Origin: Burhinus oedicnemus
Lineage: Eukaryota > Chordata > Aves > Charadriiformes > Burhinidae
NCBI GenBank assembly: GCA_008921705.1
Contig: VFFE01007914.1
Span: forward strand, 744,001-808,000
Length of the DNA: 64,000 nt
Direction of reading: 5' to 3'
The stretch's first letter is position 1. The number at the start of each line of letters is the position of its first letter. Positions 42,112 through 53,123 of the stretch are shown here, piece by piece. The notes beneath the pieces are model-generated. The model was given only the letters and a program-made list of their open reading frames with translations. It searched no databases and had not been told where the DNA came from. The translations under genes were made by a program, and so were the position numbers.

Positions 42112-42513
42112 TCATAATGACATTTCTTGTTTCAAGTTGTGCCCATTCAGTTGTGTCATGCTAGTCACTGTGTTCCTGGTATTGCTTTTCAGGGAACTCA
42201 TTTGAATGGCAGAAGAGTTGCGCAAGTAGCTGGCAGATCTCTCTTGTTGAGCTTTCCTCCTGCAGCGAAGCTGGTTGTTGAAATGTCTTCTAAAACTCTC
42301 ACTGAGAAAATACAGTGCAAATGGGTTGACACAAGAGTTACAGAAGCTTAGCACTCGGGCCACCAAGGTAACAACCATATGTCCTGTTGAGGGGTCAATC
42401 TCATTGTAATTAAAAGATCGGTACATGTATAGCACGTGGTTAGGAAACCAGCAGATAGCAAAGAAGCCAACGAAAACTAGGACAATTTTTGCCAGACGTT
42501 TCCGCGTTTCCAT
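42112..42513 (-). CDS. NMBR: Neuromedin B receptor, coding exon 3 (TM6, TM7, C-tail)
   Basis: Encodes residues 256-388 of the assembled receptor. The exon opens METRKRLAK directly after a TTTTTAG acceptor (AG at 42515-42514), in phase 0 with exon 2. TM6 carries the class A CWFP motif (Trp277, Pro279). The third extracellular loop contains [12 protein letters not shown], typical of the NMB receptor rather than the GRP receptor. TM7 has NPFALY (318-323), the bombesin-receptor version of NPxxY. The C-tail is Ser/Thr-rich, as expected for kinase and arrestin regulation, and ends KQEMSL before TGA (42114-42112). As I recall mammalian NMBR, two adjacent cysteines follow helix 8. Here the pair reads Arg338-Cys339, leaving one likely palmitoylation site. 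The exon belongs with the exons at 44925-45273 and 60237-60652. Confidence 0.95.
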   Translation of the reverse strand: METRKRLAKIVLVFVGFFAICWFPNHVLYMYRSFNYNEIDPSTGHMVVTLVARVLSFCNSCVNPFALYFLSESFRRHFNNQLRCRRKAQQERSASYLRNSSAIQMSSLKSNTRNTVTSMTQLNGHNLKQEMSL

Positions 42514-44924
42514 CTAAAAAGATGAAGAGAATCCAAATGAACAACAACAAATAGAACTACTCCACATGACAGACTTAATTAAAACATGTAGCATTTTGCT
42601 TTATATTAGCTTTAACAACTGTCATAAGCGAGGCCAGTAAAAATGCTTCCTTCAGGGGCTGAATTACATTTTCTATCTCATTTACTTTCCTTTCCCACTT
42701 TCAGTTCACGTTTAGTGAAAGATCCTAGCTGTTTGCAGTTACAGAAGGTTGCTCTTTCTATATGATATATGCAGCAAGAGTGATTCATGACCCAAGTAAA
42801 CATGGCTTTTAGCCTGAAAGCACACACACCAAAGGATGCCATGAAACATAACCTTTTCTGATGAGATCTCCTCAGTGCTTGGCTTGAAAGTTAGTTTTAG
42901 TTAGAAAGCTATTTAGAAGCCATTGGCTTCAAAATGTAGAGGCATTTTGAGTGAAATGCAGAGACATTGCTAGGGTTTTAGCTATACCACAGTATTTGCA
43001 GCCCACTATTGTGCCTGAAATGCCTCAGTTTGCACCCCTCTCCTAGACAAACCACCAAAACTGCATTGCACAGCCTGAAGCACCTTAATTCCAGGGTAAG
43101 GTGAAAGTTTCAGTGAATCTTTAACAATGATATGAAAGAAATGTACCTTAATTGCAGTGCTAAAGTATAATTGGATTACAATGTAGATATTGAGAGTGGC
43201 TGAAAAGCTGACAGGAAATGAACGTACACAGTGGTTCCAAACTGAGAGAAGGAGAGAAACTGGCCAGGTAGAAGGCACCAGAAGGAAGGCAGAAACTTTC
43301 TACATTTTCATCCCAAAAGATTTATTATGTATATCAAGTACCAAAGTTTTGCAGAGGCAGGAAAGTTTTCTGGCTTTCCTCAATTTGCTATCAATTTTAA
43401 CCTGAAAAATTCAAGTGGATTTATTCTAACAGGATTTCAAAATCTGTGAAATAAACCTGTAAGTAGTTTTCTTGGCTTCATCTAAACCAAAACCAGTGGG
43501 GAATTCACAAAAGATGGGAAAACTCTACCATTCCAATTTGGTAGGATTTGCGCTCAGACAGGTTGCAAAGGTACAGACTAAAAGGTACAGAGGTATAGGG
43601 TGAATATTACACTTTTGTGCTACGGCCTAAAGAAACGTGAGTTGATAGCAATAGTCTAAATTTACTTCCTCTTGCTGGGAGATATGTAAGTACAATGGAA
43701 TTTTCTATTCTTCTGAGCCTCATAGATTGACAAAAAGGAAAAAAAAAAACAAGTAGAATGAAAAAATGTGTTCTTACTTTGAAAATACATGTGGGTTCAA
43801 AAATGTGATATAAATTAAATATTGTTTCCATCCTGAGGGTTCAGCCAAAAGGCTCTCTATATTTCACAGGAAAATAAAATAATACATGAAGTGCTAATAT
43901 GTATGCATTTTTGAGAAGAAACAGGCTAGGGTAGAAATGAAATGCTGAGCAAAAAGGACACAGGGGAATGTGGTCTTTCTTTTTAAAAGAATATGTACAT
44001 GCTATATATGCAAGGAGATTTCAGTAAGTACAGAGGTATTTTCTAAAATATTGCCAGAGAAAAGCCTTCCAAATTGTTTTAATGGGCATGAGTATTTTTC
44101 TCTATCAATTCTAATGCTTTTGTAAAGTAGTTGAAGCACTTTCACTGCAAAAGATGTTTTTTGTATATATAAATGTTCCTGCTAATGAACAGCCTGTTGC
44201 TTTCTTACTGCTTCCTGTGCCTTACAGGAAAGCTGGCTTTGTCCAGCATTTTAAAATGCTTTGTCTCAAAGTTATACAGAACCTATACCGAAGGTTTTAT
44301 AGCATCTCTAACAGAAAGGGTATTAGAAAAGTGTGAGTTCAGGGTTGTATCCAAGAAAGATCTACTGAGAAAGCCAAAAAAGAATCAGTTCATGCTCTGC
44401 GTTCATATTTTCAGCACTGCTTGGTCTGAAAAGAACCTTAGATCCCCTAAGAAAAATTTTCCCTGCCTGTGTCAGTTTTTTCATTTCCAAGCAAAAATAA
44501 AACAGGGAGAATTCTTCAAAAAGTTCATGTAAAATTTCTTCCCAAAATGGCTGCCTATAGGGACAGGTGAAGCCACTAGCATTAACTACAAAAATACTGT
44601 TCCTCAGTAAGAACACAAGTAATGGTTACAGCAACAACACATAAAAACCCATATACCAATCCCATTTCTTGTTAGAAATATGCATGACGGCATTGAATTT
44701 ATATTTTTTCTGGTTCATATTCATTTACATCCTGGGCTTAATACTGAGTAATTGTGAAAACAAGGAGATTTTTCAGATAATCCTTTTCTTAGTTCATGCA
44801 TGAGGAAACTGAACTAATCCTCTATGAAATCCAATAATTTGGATGTTATAGTTTCTGCACTTTCATTTATAAGTGTATACAGCACATAAATCTTTCATCA
44901 GGATGTAAAAAGCAAATTGCTTAC
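42514..44924 (-). other. NMBR: NMBR intron 2
   Basis: A 2,411-bp intron on the minus strand, bounded by GTAAGC (donor, from 44924) and a pyrimidine-rich TTTTTAG acceptor. It separates the third intracellular loop between Gln255 and Met256, between codons. No other gene or mobile element was recognised inside it. A short poly(A) run lies near 43739-43751. Confidence 0.85.
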
Positions 44925-45273
44925 CTGTCTTTTGGAATGCTCACTGTATTCTCCGGGGATGTTGTGAGCACTTTTTATTAAACTCTTTGCAATATGGTAG
45001 TAGTAGATACTAATAATGGCAAGAGGGATAAGAAAATACACAAGGAAAATCAGCACAGAATGGATCTTTGGGTGCATGTCGTCCGTCATGGGGTATGGTA
45101 TGCATGCTGTGAAAGTGACATTATCCGTGTCATTGATGTGGGCCAGTTCGGAGAACACTGCTTCAGGAACTGCTAGGAGCACGGAGATTACCCAGATGGC
45201 AATGGCTTTAACACAGGTCCATAGCACTGCACCGGAGGTCTGGATGTCCATGGGATTTACAATTGCTTTGTAC
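44925..45273 (-). CDS. NMBR: Neuromedin B receptor, coding exon 2 (TM4, ECL2, TM5, ICL3)
   Basis: Encodes the last base of Arg139 and residues 140-255. The acceptor AG is at 45275-45274 and the donor GTAAGC starts at 44924. The exon begins YKAIVNPMDIQTSG, completing the DRY motif at the TM3/ICL2 border, which is split by the intron. TM4 is followed by PEAVFSE. The second extracellular loop has Cys196, partner of Cys114 in the conserved disulfide, and two N-glycosylation sequons (Asn186-Asp-Thr and Asn190-Val-Thr). HPKIHSVLIFLVYFLIPLAI is TM5. The third loop ends HSKRQ. The loop contents and the NIPGEYSEH segment match NMBR better than the related GRP receptor or BRS3, by my memory of those sequences. 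The uncut frame runs into a stop soon after the donor, supporting real splicing. Confidence 0.95.
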
Positions 45274-45447
45274 CTGAAATTGACCGAAATGCAGATGCAA
45301 ATTAAAAAGGTATCTTTTCAAATTCAACATATGATTCATAAGGCCACTTCACACCTTTGATTAAAATAATGTCATATTTCATTCTTATTTGAAATGTCAA
45401 TGGGTTTGTAATCTTTCTTAAATTTGCATTCTCTAAATCTCTAGCTT

Positions 45448-45495
45448 CATCTGCTAGATGCACCACCAGAGCACCATCTGCTAGATGCCACCAGA
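45448..45495. repeat. Tandem duplication of about 27 bp close to the exon 2 acceptor
   Basis: CATCTGCTAGATGC followed by CACCAGAG occurs from 45448 and again from 45475, with a small indel. It sits about 175 bp upstream of NMBR exon 2 in transcription terms. It looks like a local replication-slippage duplication. Confidence 0.8.
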
Positions 45496-46363
45496 GGTGG
45501 CAAAAGGAGCCCTGGATACAGCCTGTGGCTGTAGGTGCCTATTCTGTGCCAGCCTGGTGACAGCACAGAAGCAGCCATGACTCCACTCTTTCTTCCCCCA
45601 AATCCTCCCGGCAAACCCACAAATGCACATCCTACCTCTGTACTTCCACCTCGCTCTCATACCAGCACATGCACACCAGAGTTTGTTTTCTTCCTCAGCT
45701 CCTACAGCCCAGGACTCCCCCCTGCCCATCACCAGGGCTTTCCCACTCTTGGGCTCCACCAGCCCCCTGGGAGCGCAGGGCAATGATCAGCGTTGACCAC
45801 CTCTTGCCAGACCAGCAACAACTGCTGCTGTGGAGTCTCTTGGCTTTCCACCACAGCACCTTTCTGCACACAGATATACCATCCTGACTGTAATGCCTGG
45901 AATATAAGCATCTTCATAAAGTCAGGCAGGAATGACTCCCAACGGCCTGTGCAGAAGTATTAAACCCTTACAGAAAGTAAACATTTCCACATAAACAACT
46001 GGAGGCCTCCTGCTCTATACCGTGTTTTGGGAAACTCTCTCATAATATATGATTACATATAAACTTTCACAGAATTGATAATTTCATAACCATTACAATG
46101 AAAACAGGAAGTATTTCAGAGAATGGAAATATCACACTACAGCAAAGTAAAATAAATGAATACAAGTAGACTCCAGTCAGGAATTCTTCTATTAAAAAAA
46201 AAAAAATGTTGCAGAACATGATACAAAGTGAAACTCAGCACAAGAAAAGATCGGGTTTACAAGGCCAAATATACTTTGAGAAAAATGTTTCAAGGATACC
46301 TTAAAGTTTTGCTTAGATTTTTAATTTATTTTGAAAACGTTTCTTTTCAAAATGCAAGTAAAT

Positions 46364-46478
46364 TATAGAATCATAGAATCATTTAGGTAGGAAAAGACCT
46401 TTAAGATCATCGAGTCCAACCATTAACCTAACACTGCCAAGTCCACCACTAAACCATGTCGCTAAGCACCACATGCTT
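46364..46478 (-). mobile_element. CR1 LINE 3'-end fragment
   Basis: Read on the plus strand it begins ATAGAATCATAGAATCAT, the reverse complement of the CR1 tail repeat. It continues with GGAAAAGACCTTTAAGATCA and GAGTCCAACC, the familiar CR1 3' UTR, and fades out at the CCACATGCTTTAA segment. Only about 115 bp survives. It lies in NMBR intron 1 in the same orientation as the gene and belongs to a different CR1 subgroup from the copy at 17.2 kb. Confidence 0.9.
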
Positions 46479-47850
46479 TAATGTTTTTATTAAAAACTGA
46501 ACGTTGAACAAAACACTTCAGGTTGTCTAAGCTGTGGTAATTTGGAAGGTTGTTTTATTTGATGTTCTTTTTTTTTTAATTTTTCAATTTTTTTTTCTAG
46601 TTTCGATTTGATTTGGGATGGGCACGTTTGTTTTTTTTAAATTGCAGAAGTTTTGAGAAATGGAAAAATGATCTTTCGTTAACATCTGAAGAAAAGTGTG
46701 ACAGGAAGAAGGGAGCCAGGAGAGATTCATATTCCAGGTACATAACTTTATTCATGTTTAAGGTCTTTCTAGTCAGTGGAAATGTACTTTCAGAGGGTGA
46801 ATCAGGTTTTAGGTGCATTAAATCCTCCTCTGCGGTGCTTATTTTTCTCTGTTAGCTATACAATGAGCTTAGAGTGAGAACTGTAACTTAGATGTCTCTA
46901 CTTGGTGATAAAACTTCTTATCCATGCATGTAGATACATATACATGCATATACAAATATAAATATGTATGCGTATGAACAGGTGTGTAAATACATACCCA
47001 GGGTTAGGTTATGGCTAAATATAAAATAGTTGCTGAAGGGAGTGCTGAGAAATGGAGTTGTGATCCCAAATACCCTTTATGGCTGATTTGCAGGTCCCAA
47101 TAGGTGCATCATAATCGCTCAAAACCTGGAGCAGATGTTTGAGGAACTGCAGATAAAAGCTATATCCCCATGAAGCAAGTTGTGAGATTGCTGGAAACCA
47201 ACAGTGGAAACGGCTATGCCATCAAAACGTCTGGAGCAGAGCACTGTCTTGATACCCTAGCAAACTTTTTCTTCAGAGAATATTTGAGTCAAAGTGTTCT
47301 TTCTCAGGACTGTAATAAATTGTCTTATCATTAAAGAATTAAAAATAATGGCTATTTATGTTCATACCTTCTCTGAATTCAGAGACAGAATTTGTACTGT
47401 GTCTTCACCCTTATTATGGAGTAGAAAATTGATCTCAGTAAACTGTCTCTACTAATTTATGTTTACCATTTCTTCTAACGCACAATGAGAAACTCCCTGG
47501 ACACCAAGGTGTAAAGAAATCCTTTATACTACCATGGGAAGGATAGAAGCTTCTGCACAAAGCATGAATGCTCCCCAGCATAAACTGTGACCTTATTATT
47601 CAATAATTTGCTTCCTATTGCCGTCTGCCTTGATTTCATTACATAAAGACAGATCTTCTATTTCATTTCATTCAAATGAGGTGACGTCAAGTCCTTACAT
47701 CTGCTCATTTCTTTAAAATTTTATATTGCTGGGGATGAGCTGGTTTGGGGACTTTGTGGGGTGAGGGGAGGGTGTTGGGTAAAAATTACATTTTGTACTA
47801 CAGATTTTTTTTCCTCTCTTTTCTCATGGCTGTGTTTCAAAATATTTTGA

Positions 47851-47970
47851 CCACAGCCCTGTCACCCAAGACAGTGACCATGTCACACACAATTCATTGG
47901 TTTAGCAGCGCTTGGTCTGGTTAATATCCAAATGGGAGACCTTTTCAGAAGCTCTTACATTAGCAGAAAA
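47851..47970 (+). pseudogene. 5S rRNA-like relic (pseudogene or 5S-derived SINE head)
   Basis: The segment 47899-47942 aligns without gaps to the 3' half of the 5S rRNA internal promoter as I remember it, with 29 of 44 positions identical. The matches cluster in TAGCAG, CTGGTTA and an exact ATGGGAGACC (47931-47940 plus the next base), which is the C-box region bound by TFIIIA. Spacing to a weakly matching ACCC segment upstream (near 47864) is as expected for 5S, so the whole 120-bp unit may be represented. Divergence is too high for a working 5S gene and there is no T-run terminator at the expected place. It could be a lone 5S pseudogene or the head of an ancient 5S-type SINE such as AmnSINE1. 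I could not identify a SINE body downstream. Confidence 0.55.
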
Positions 47971-50813
47971 TGTGGCATATATTTGTGCCTTGGCATATAT
48001 TGCTGTTTCAGCAAATAGCCTGCTTTCCCCTGAGCTACAATTGACTCTGAGTTGGAAGGCATTGGAGCAGAGTGCCCTTTTTCACAAAAACAGTTGGGGT
48101 CAGCCCAAAAAACTTCTTCTTTAGTCCTATCAAAATTTTACTTGCTATTTCAGCTGACTACAAGGTGGCACTCTTCTTCCCAGGACTCAGCTCTGCACAG
48201 GACTCGGTGTCAACAGGAAGGAAAAGGCGCTAAAAGCACTTTACAAAATCTGTTATTTTGTTTACATCTCTGAAAAGATATAGAGTAGAAAGAGATGAGT
48301 TACAGATAAAATCAAATGTAAACTGAGTGAAATGAGAAGTGTTCCCAAAATGAACAGCCAGCCTCTTCCTTTGTATAAAACCACTGTGAGGCTAAAACAT
48401 ACCACCAACCATTCGAATTACAAAGTGCATATTTTCTATCAGTAAAACAACACTGGTAAATCAGAGTAAAGGGGCAAATTATTTAGTCAAATTAGTAAGC
48501 AAAATCCATCTTTTCCTTTAGTTCACTGATGAAAAAAGAAAATTATAGGTTGCCACGAAGATCAGGAAATAATTATAAATATGCATTTGGTTTTAATTAA
48601 AAGCCTTCATGTAAATTCTGTCTTCCTACGTCCTCTATCATTATCACTACTGACAAAGGCACCCCAACTCAGGAAATACTTTTATAATAAGTTACCTTTT
48701 ACTTTTATATTAAGTTACCTCTCTTTGGAGCTGTGGTTTCTGCCAATAGACACAAGCACAAAGTCGCCCATTCTGCAGATATTGGGTTTGTTTGTATAGT
48801 GTATTTTCATTATAAAGCAACCTCCTCCATTCCATACAAGAAAAAAAATTGATGAAAGGAAGAATAATCTCTTCCTCCACAGTTATAACATGTTGCTACC
48901 TTATAAACCTCAGTACAGCCTATCTAGTCATCCCCATCTTTGTTTTCAAAGTCCTTCATAAATGTGTTTCTCAGCTCCCAGCTCGTATGGGAAGCTCTAC
49001 TCCTGTCTCTGCTGAGTCTCCAATGCTATTCCCACTTGACTTCCAAAGAAGCTGCTTCATGATCAGTCCTAAGCTGTCCCTCCACTGCAGTGCTACCTCT
49101 TTAGATTTCTAGAGTACTTTGTCGTGATGCCCTTCAAAAACAAATTGAAAAGAAAAACCAAAACAACTAGACAATACTTAGGCAGCCACTGGACTATGAT
49201 TACAGCTTACCATTCTAAGCAGAATTGCCTCAATATTTCCTTCCTCTTCTGTTTCTGTATCTTGTATTGTCTCTACTTAACCTTTCAGGTCAGGGACTTC
49301 CTTCTTGTTCCTGTTCATATAGCACCTACCACAAACAGGACTCTAATTTATCACCCAGTTTCCTACATGCCATCACAATGCAAGTAAATAAATATAATAA
49401 TGAATTGTCATAAAATAAGCAAAGATTTAATTCAGGCAGGGCAGTTCCATACTACTTGATTTAATTTGCATTTTAATCCTGGAGCTGGAGGGGTTGGTAT
49501 CATTGGCTTTATTATAAAGCTTCTGCTTTAAGTGATGTTACTGCATTTCCTGCAAATTAGAGTAATTTTTTAAAACCATTTATATGCTAGCATTTTATTG
49601 TGTCATTGCATGAAGATTTCAAACACAAAAAGACAGCATTTAGCCTCACAATATAAAAGGATCAAAATATATCTGAGTAGGAAATATGGCTGTATGGTCA
49701 ATATTTGTTAAAAATACTAATATCATGTCCAGGTGTATTCCACTCCACTAAAGTGGAATGAAATTTTGAATGGGGCCAAATCCCTTTTCCTTGCATTAAC
49801 AGTTCTGTTGCCTCAGTTCCAGTTGTATCATTAAGAGGAGAACAATTTATCTACCTGAGACCAATGTGGAATCATTTGATGTCCAGTGTTGTGGGAACTT
49901 CTTTCATAACACACAAATAGTCTGAGATTTGCATTTATTCTATTTTATTCTTTTAAATTCCTGAAATTTAATGTCTTTTTTTGTTGTTTGTTTGATTGGG
50001 GGTTTTTTTGTAGTTAGTCACAAGAATTTTGTTCTGTGCCTATGTCTTATGCAAAAAACTGCATTCACCAGGAATGAGCATCTCAGAGGTCTGATGGCTG
50101 ACTATAATGAACAGTATTTGAAATGAAGACTAACAGACCATGTGTAAACACAATTAAACTGAATGTCAATGGCATGTGTTCCGTGTTTCTCAGGGGGAAA
50201 ATCCTAAGATTTTCCTAAGTGGAAAAAATTTTCCACTCTACAGAAATATGCTCTGTTGAGCCAAAAACTATCAATAAGACTTCAAAAAAAAGTCTGGTTT
50301 AGTTTTTTGGATGATGATTTCTCCATCGTAAAAAGAATCAAAACAAATTTTTTGCAGGATGGGTTTGTTTTTTTTCAGGAAATATATTACCTGTCCTGTC
50401 TACCTAGTGTTTCAGAAGAAAGATTTTCTTTTTCCCTTTCATTTTTTCTTCTCTTTCTACTTCTTCCTCTTGCTGTTCACCTACATTAGCTAACTGTATT
50501 TCTTACAAGCTAGTACAAATCTTGCAATGGTAACTCACTGCCTGCAATCTGTCTTTTTAGTTCTACTTGCCTAAGCCCATTTACTTATAACTGCACTAGT
50601 TAAAAGTACCATCACTAATTTGTTCAATTCTCCTCCTGAGAGCACTAACAGTAAATTGTTTCACTGACTGTTATTCAGGAGTATTCATTTATGTCAGTAT
50701 TCCCAGCAGATTTATATTTAAGTTGGATAATGCCAAGGGTCATTGATGAACATACTTTAAGACAGACAAATATGTCTGTACTGTTGCAGTTTCTGTACGT
50801 TTCTGCTGTGAAA

Positions 50814-50993
50814 AGGAGAGGAGAGGAGAGGAGAGGAGAGGAGAGGAGGGGAGGGGAGAGGAGAGGAGAGAAGAGAAGAGAAGAGAAGAGAAGAGAAGAG
50901 AAGAGAAGAGAAGAGAAGAGAAGAGAAGAGAAGAGAAGAGAAGAGAAGAGAAGAGAAGAGAAGAGAAGAGAAGAGAAGAGAAGAGAAGAGAGA
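50814..50993. repeat. Purine pentanucleotide array (GGAGA)n then (AGAAG)n
   Basis: About 180 bp of pure A/G on the plus strand. The first about 55 bp is (GGAGA)n with two GGGGA variants. From about 50870 the unit changes abruptly to a near-perfect AAGAG pentamer that runs some 24 times. Because NMBR is on the minus strand, the pre-mRNA would carry the CU-rich complement. Mirror-symmetric purine tracts of this type can form triplex DNA. The plus-strand open frame across it (RRGEERR-type protein) is an artefact of the repeat. Confidence 0.97.
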
Positions 50994-52709
50994 CCACTGT
51001 GCCCCTTTTTTCTTGACTTGAATTATGCAAGTGGCTGTATTACTCCTGGTGTGCGTGCCTGCAATTCCCCTGACCAGACCTATTCAGTTTGCATCTAAGC
51101 TTCATTAGGATCCTGAAACTAAGCACAGCAAAGCTGAGGAGTCTGATCTCAAAGTTGTGTTTAAGTAATGGCTGGAGCACACTGAAGTCATTAGCCTTCA
51201 CAAAACAGCTGTGGCAAAAGCAAGTCTGGTACCTGCCTCTCTGAGAACAAAATGGAGTCTTCATGTAGCCAGGGTGTCTGGCAGTCATTGCCCAGGCCTG
51301 CTAGACAGTGGCTTAAAATTAACATTTCATCTATAAAGAGAGAACCTTATTCTTACCAGGCTGTGTCATAGAGCCCCCTGGATGTAGCATTTCCCACTGG
51401 GAAGTACAAGGCAGCTCAGCATGTGTATTCACTTTGCTTTTATTGCCTTTCTGGAGCATTTACCTCATTCCAACACTACTTTGGAATTCTGGATTTTGGA
51501 TTCTGCTCAGGAGGGGTGGGCAGGAGGAGGGGAAAGTCAACACATAGATTAGAGGGTAGGCATTGCAATATGTAGCCTAGATGAGCTTACGTACCGTTTG
51601 GCTTTGTTCCCTAGTGCTCTGCTCTCCATTTAATCATATTACTTCTTCCTCACTATAATCCTATTGTAAGAAAAAATCTTAGAAAACCACACCTGACCTT
51701 GTCTTATTCTTTCAGAGTTTGTATTCTGAATCTTGAAGGGCCAAAGGAGTTTGAGGAAAGAGAAACATTTCCCCAAATGGGCTTGATCCAAATCCCATTG
51801 ATACTCCTGCCTTTAGACTGATGAGACAGAAATGCATGTTTGTCTGCATATCCACCATATATTCACTGCATGTCTCCCAGCAATGATACCCATACATATT
51901 TGAATGAAGAAGATCTCATAAAATCATCACTGCCAGAGCAGAAGGTCAATAAAAATACCAGTTACAGAAACTAAAGTGCCTGGAAGCAGAAATCCTGAGT
52001 GTAAAATATGCTCAGTGACAGTTTATCTTTATAAAATTGTTGCTGTTACAAAACCGTTCCTCCCATTTCCTTTATGAATTCAGTAATAGTCCATGCCATG
52101 GCAGACAACTTAGGAGAACATTACATGTTCAGACGATTTTCACAAATGTCACAAGCCAGGAAGAATTAAATAACCAAACCTCTATTAATGTATCTGGAAC
52201 AGACTTAGATTTTACCATTTGAGAATCTAGACCCAAAATCTCTAATTTCTAAATTAAAAAAGCTGCAACTTATTTATTTGCTCCAGCATTATTATTTAGA
52301 AGGCTTCACTTTGTCACTTTTAAACTTGTTTCCAGTTCAATTTCATTTGCAAATTCTGTTGTAATTTTGCATTTAAATCAATGTAGATGGAAAAAAACAA
52401 GTATGCACTATGGTAAAAAAAGAACATTAAAAAATCACAGAGGAAAAAGTTAATATAGCAATCCTTAAAATACAAACAATCAAACAAACTTGGAGCCAAT
52501 GCACAAACATGACACTGTTAAAAAATTACTGTGAAAATTAGTTGGAAAAAAATGAAAAAATATTTGGGGTATTCATGTGAACGACAAAAAAGAACCATGC
52601 GTGATAGAATGATATCATATCAGAATAATCCATTTGTCTCATATTCATACAACTTTATTTGTACATATGCTCAAACAAAGCTGGAAATACACAATTAACT
52701 CTACATGCA

Positions 52710-53123
52710 TGTCCTGGTCCTGGTAGGGATAGGGCTAATTTTCACAAGGAGCTGGGACAGGACACAGCCTGGTCGGCTGACCCAAACTACCCAAAGGAGT
52801 ATTCCATACCATGTGACACCATGCTTAGTATATAGCCAGGAATCTGGACAGGTTCGGGCAAGGGGTGGGAATTACCACTGTGGAATGGGCTGGGCTTTGG
52901 GTTCTGGTCCATGAGTCGTGACACATTAATCATGTTTTGTATATTCCTCTATCAGTATTATTGTTGTTGTTTTCCTCTTTCCTTTGCTGTTCTGTTAAAC
53001 TGCCTTTATCTCAACCCACAAGTTTTGCCTTTTCTTCTGATTCTCCCTCCATCCTGCTGCTGCGGCGGGAGTGAGCAAACGACCGCGTGGTTCTTTGTTG
53101 CCAGCTGGGGCTAAACCACGACA
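52710..53123 (+). mobile_element. Solo LTR, avian ERVL-type endogenous retrovirus
   Basis: A 414-bp element with TG...CA ends, starting TGTCCTGG and ending CTAAACCACGACA. Internal landmarks match the widespread avian ERVL-type LTRs as I remember them. These are the GCTGACCCAAACTACCCAAAG block, the CCATACCATGTGACACCATG block, TATA-like AGTATATAGCC (near 52829), GTTAAACTGCCTTTATCTCA and GAGTGAGCAAACGACCGCGTGG. It is shorter than I would expect for a full LTR, consistent with an internal deletion in the 5' third. Flanking 5-mers ATGCA and ATGTG share only three positions, so a target-site duplication is not clear. No gag, pol or env sequence is adjacent, so it is a recombined solo LTR, lying antisense to NMBR in intron 1. 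Confidence 0.88.

Noticed and set aside
50691..51098. 135-residue plus-strand frame rich in Arg and Glu
   Set aside because: It is the translation of the purine pentamer array. The repetitive protein reflects the microsatellite.
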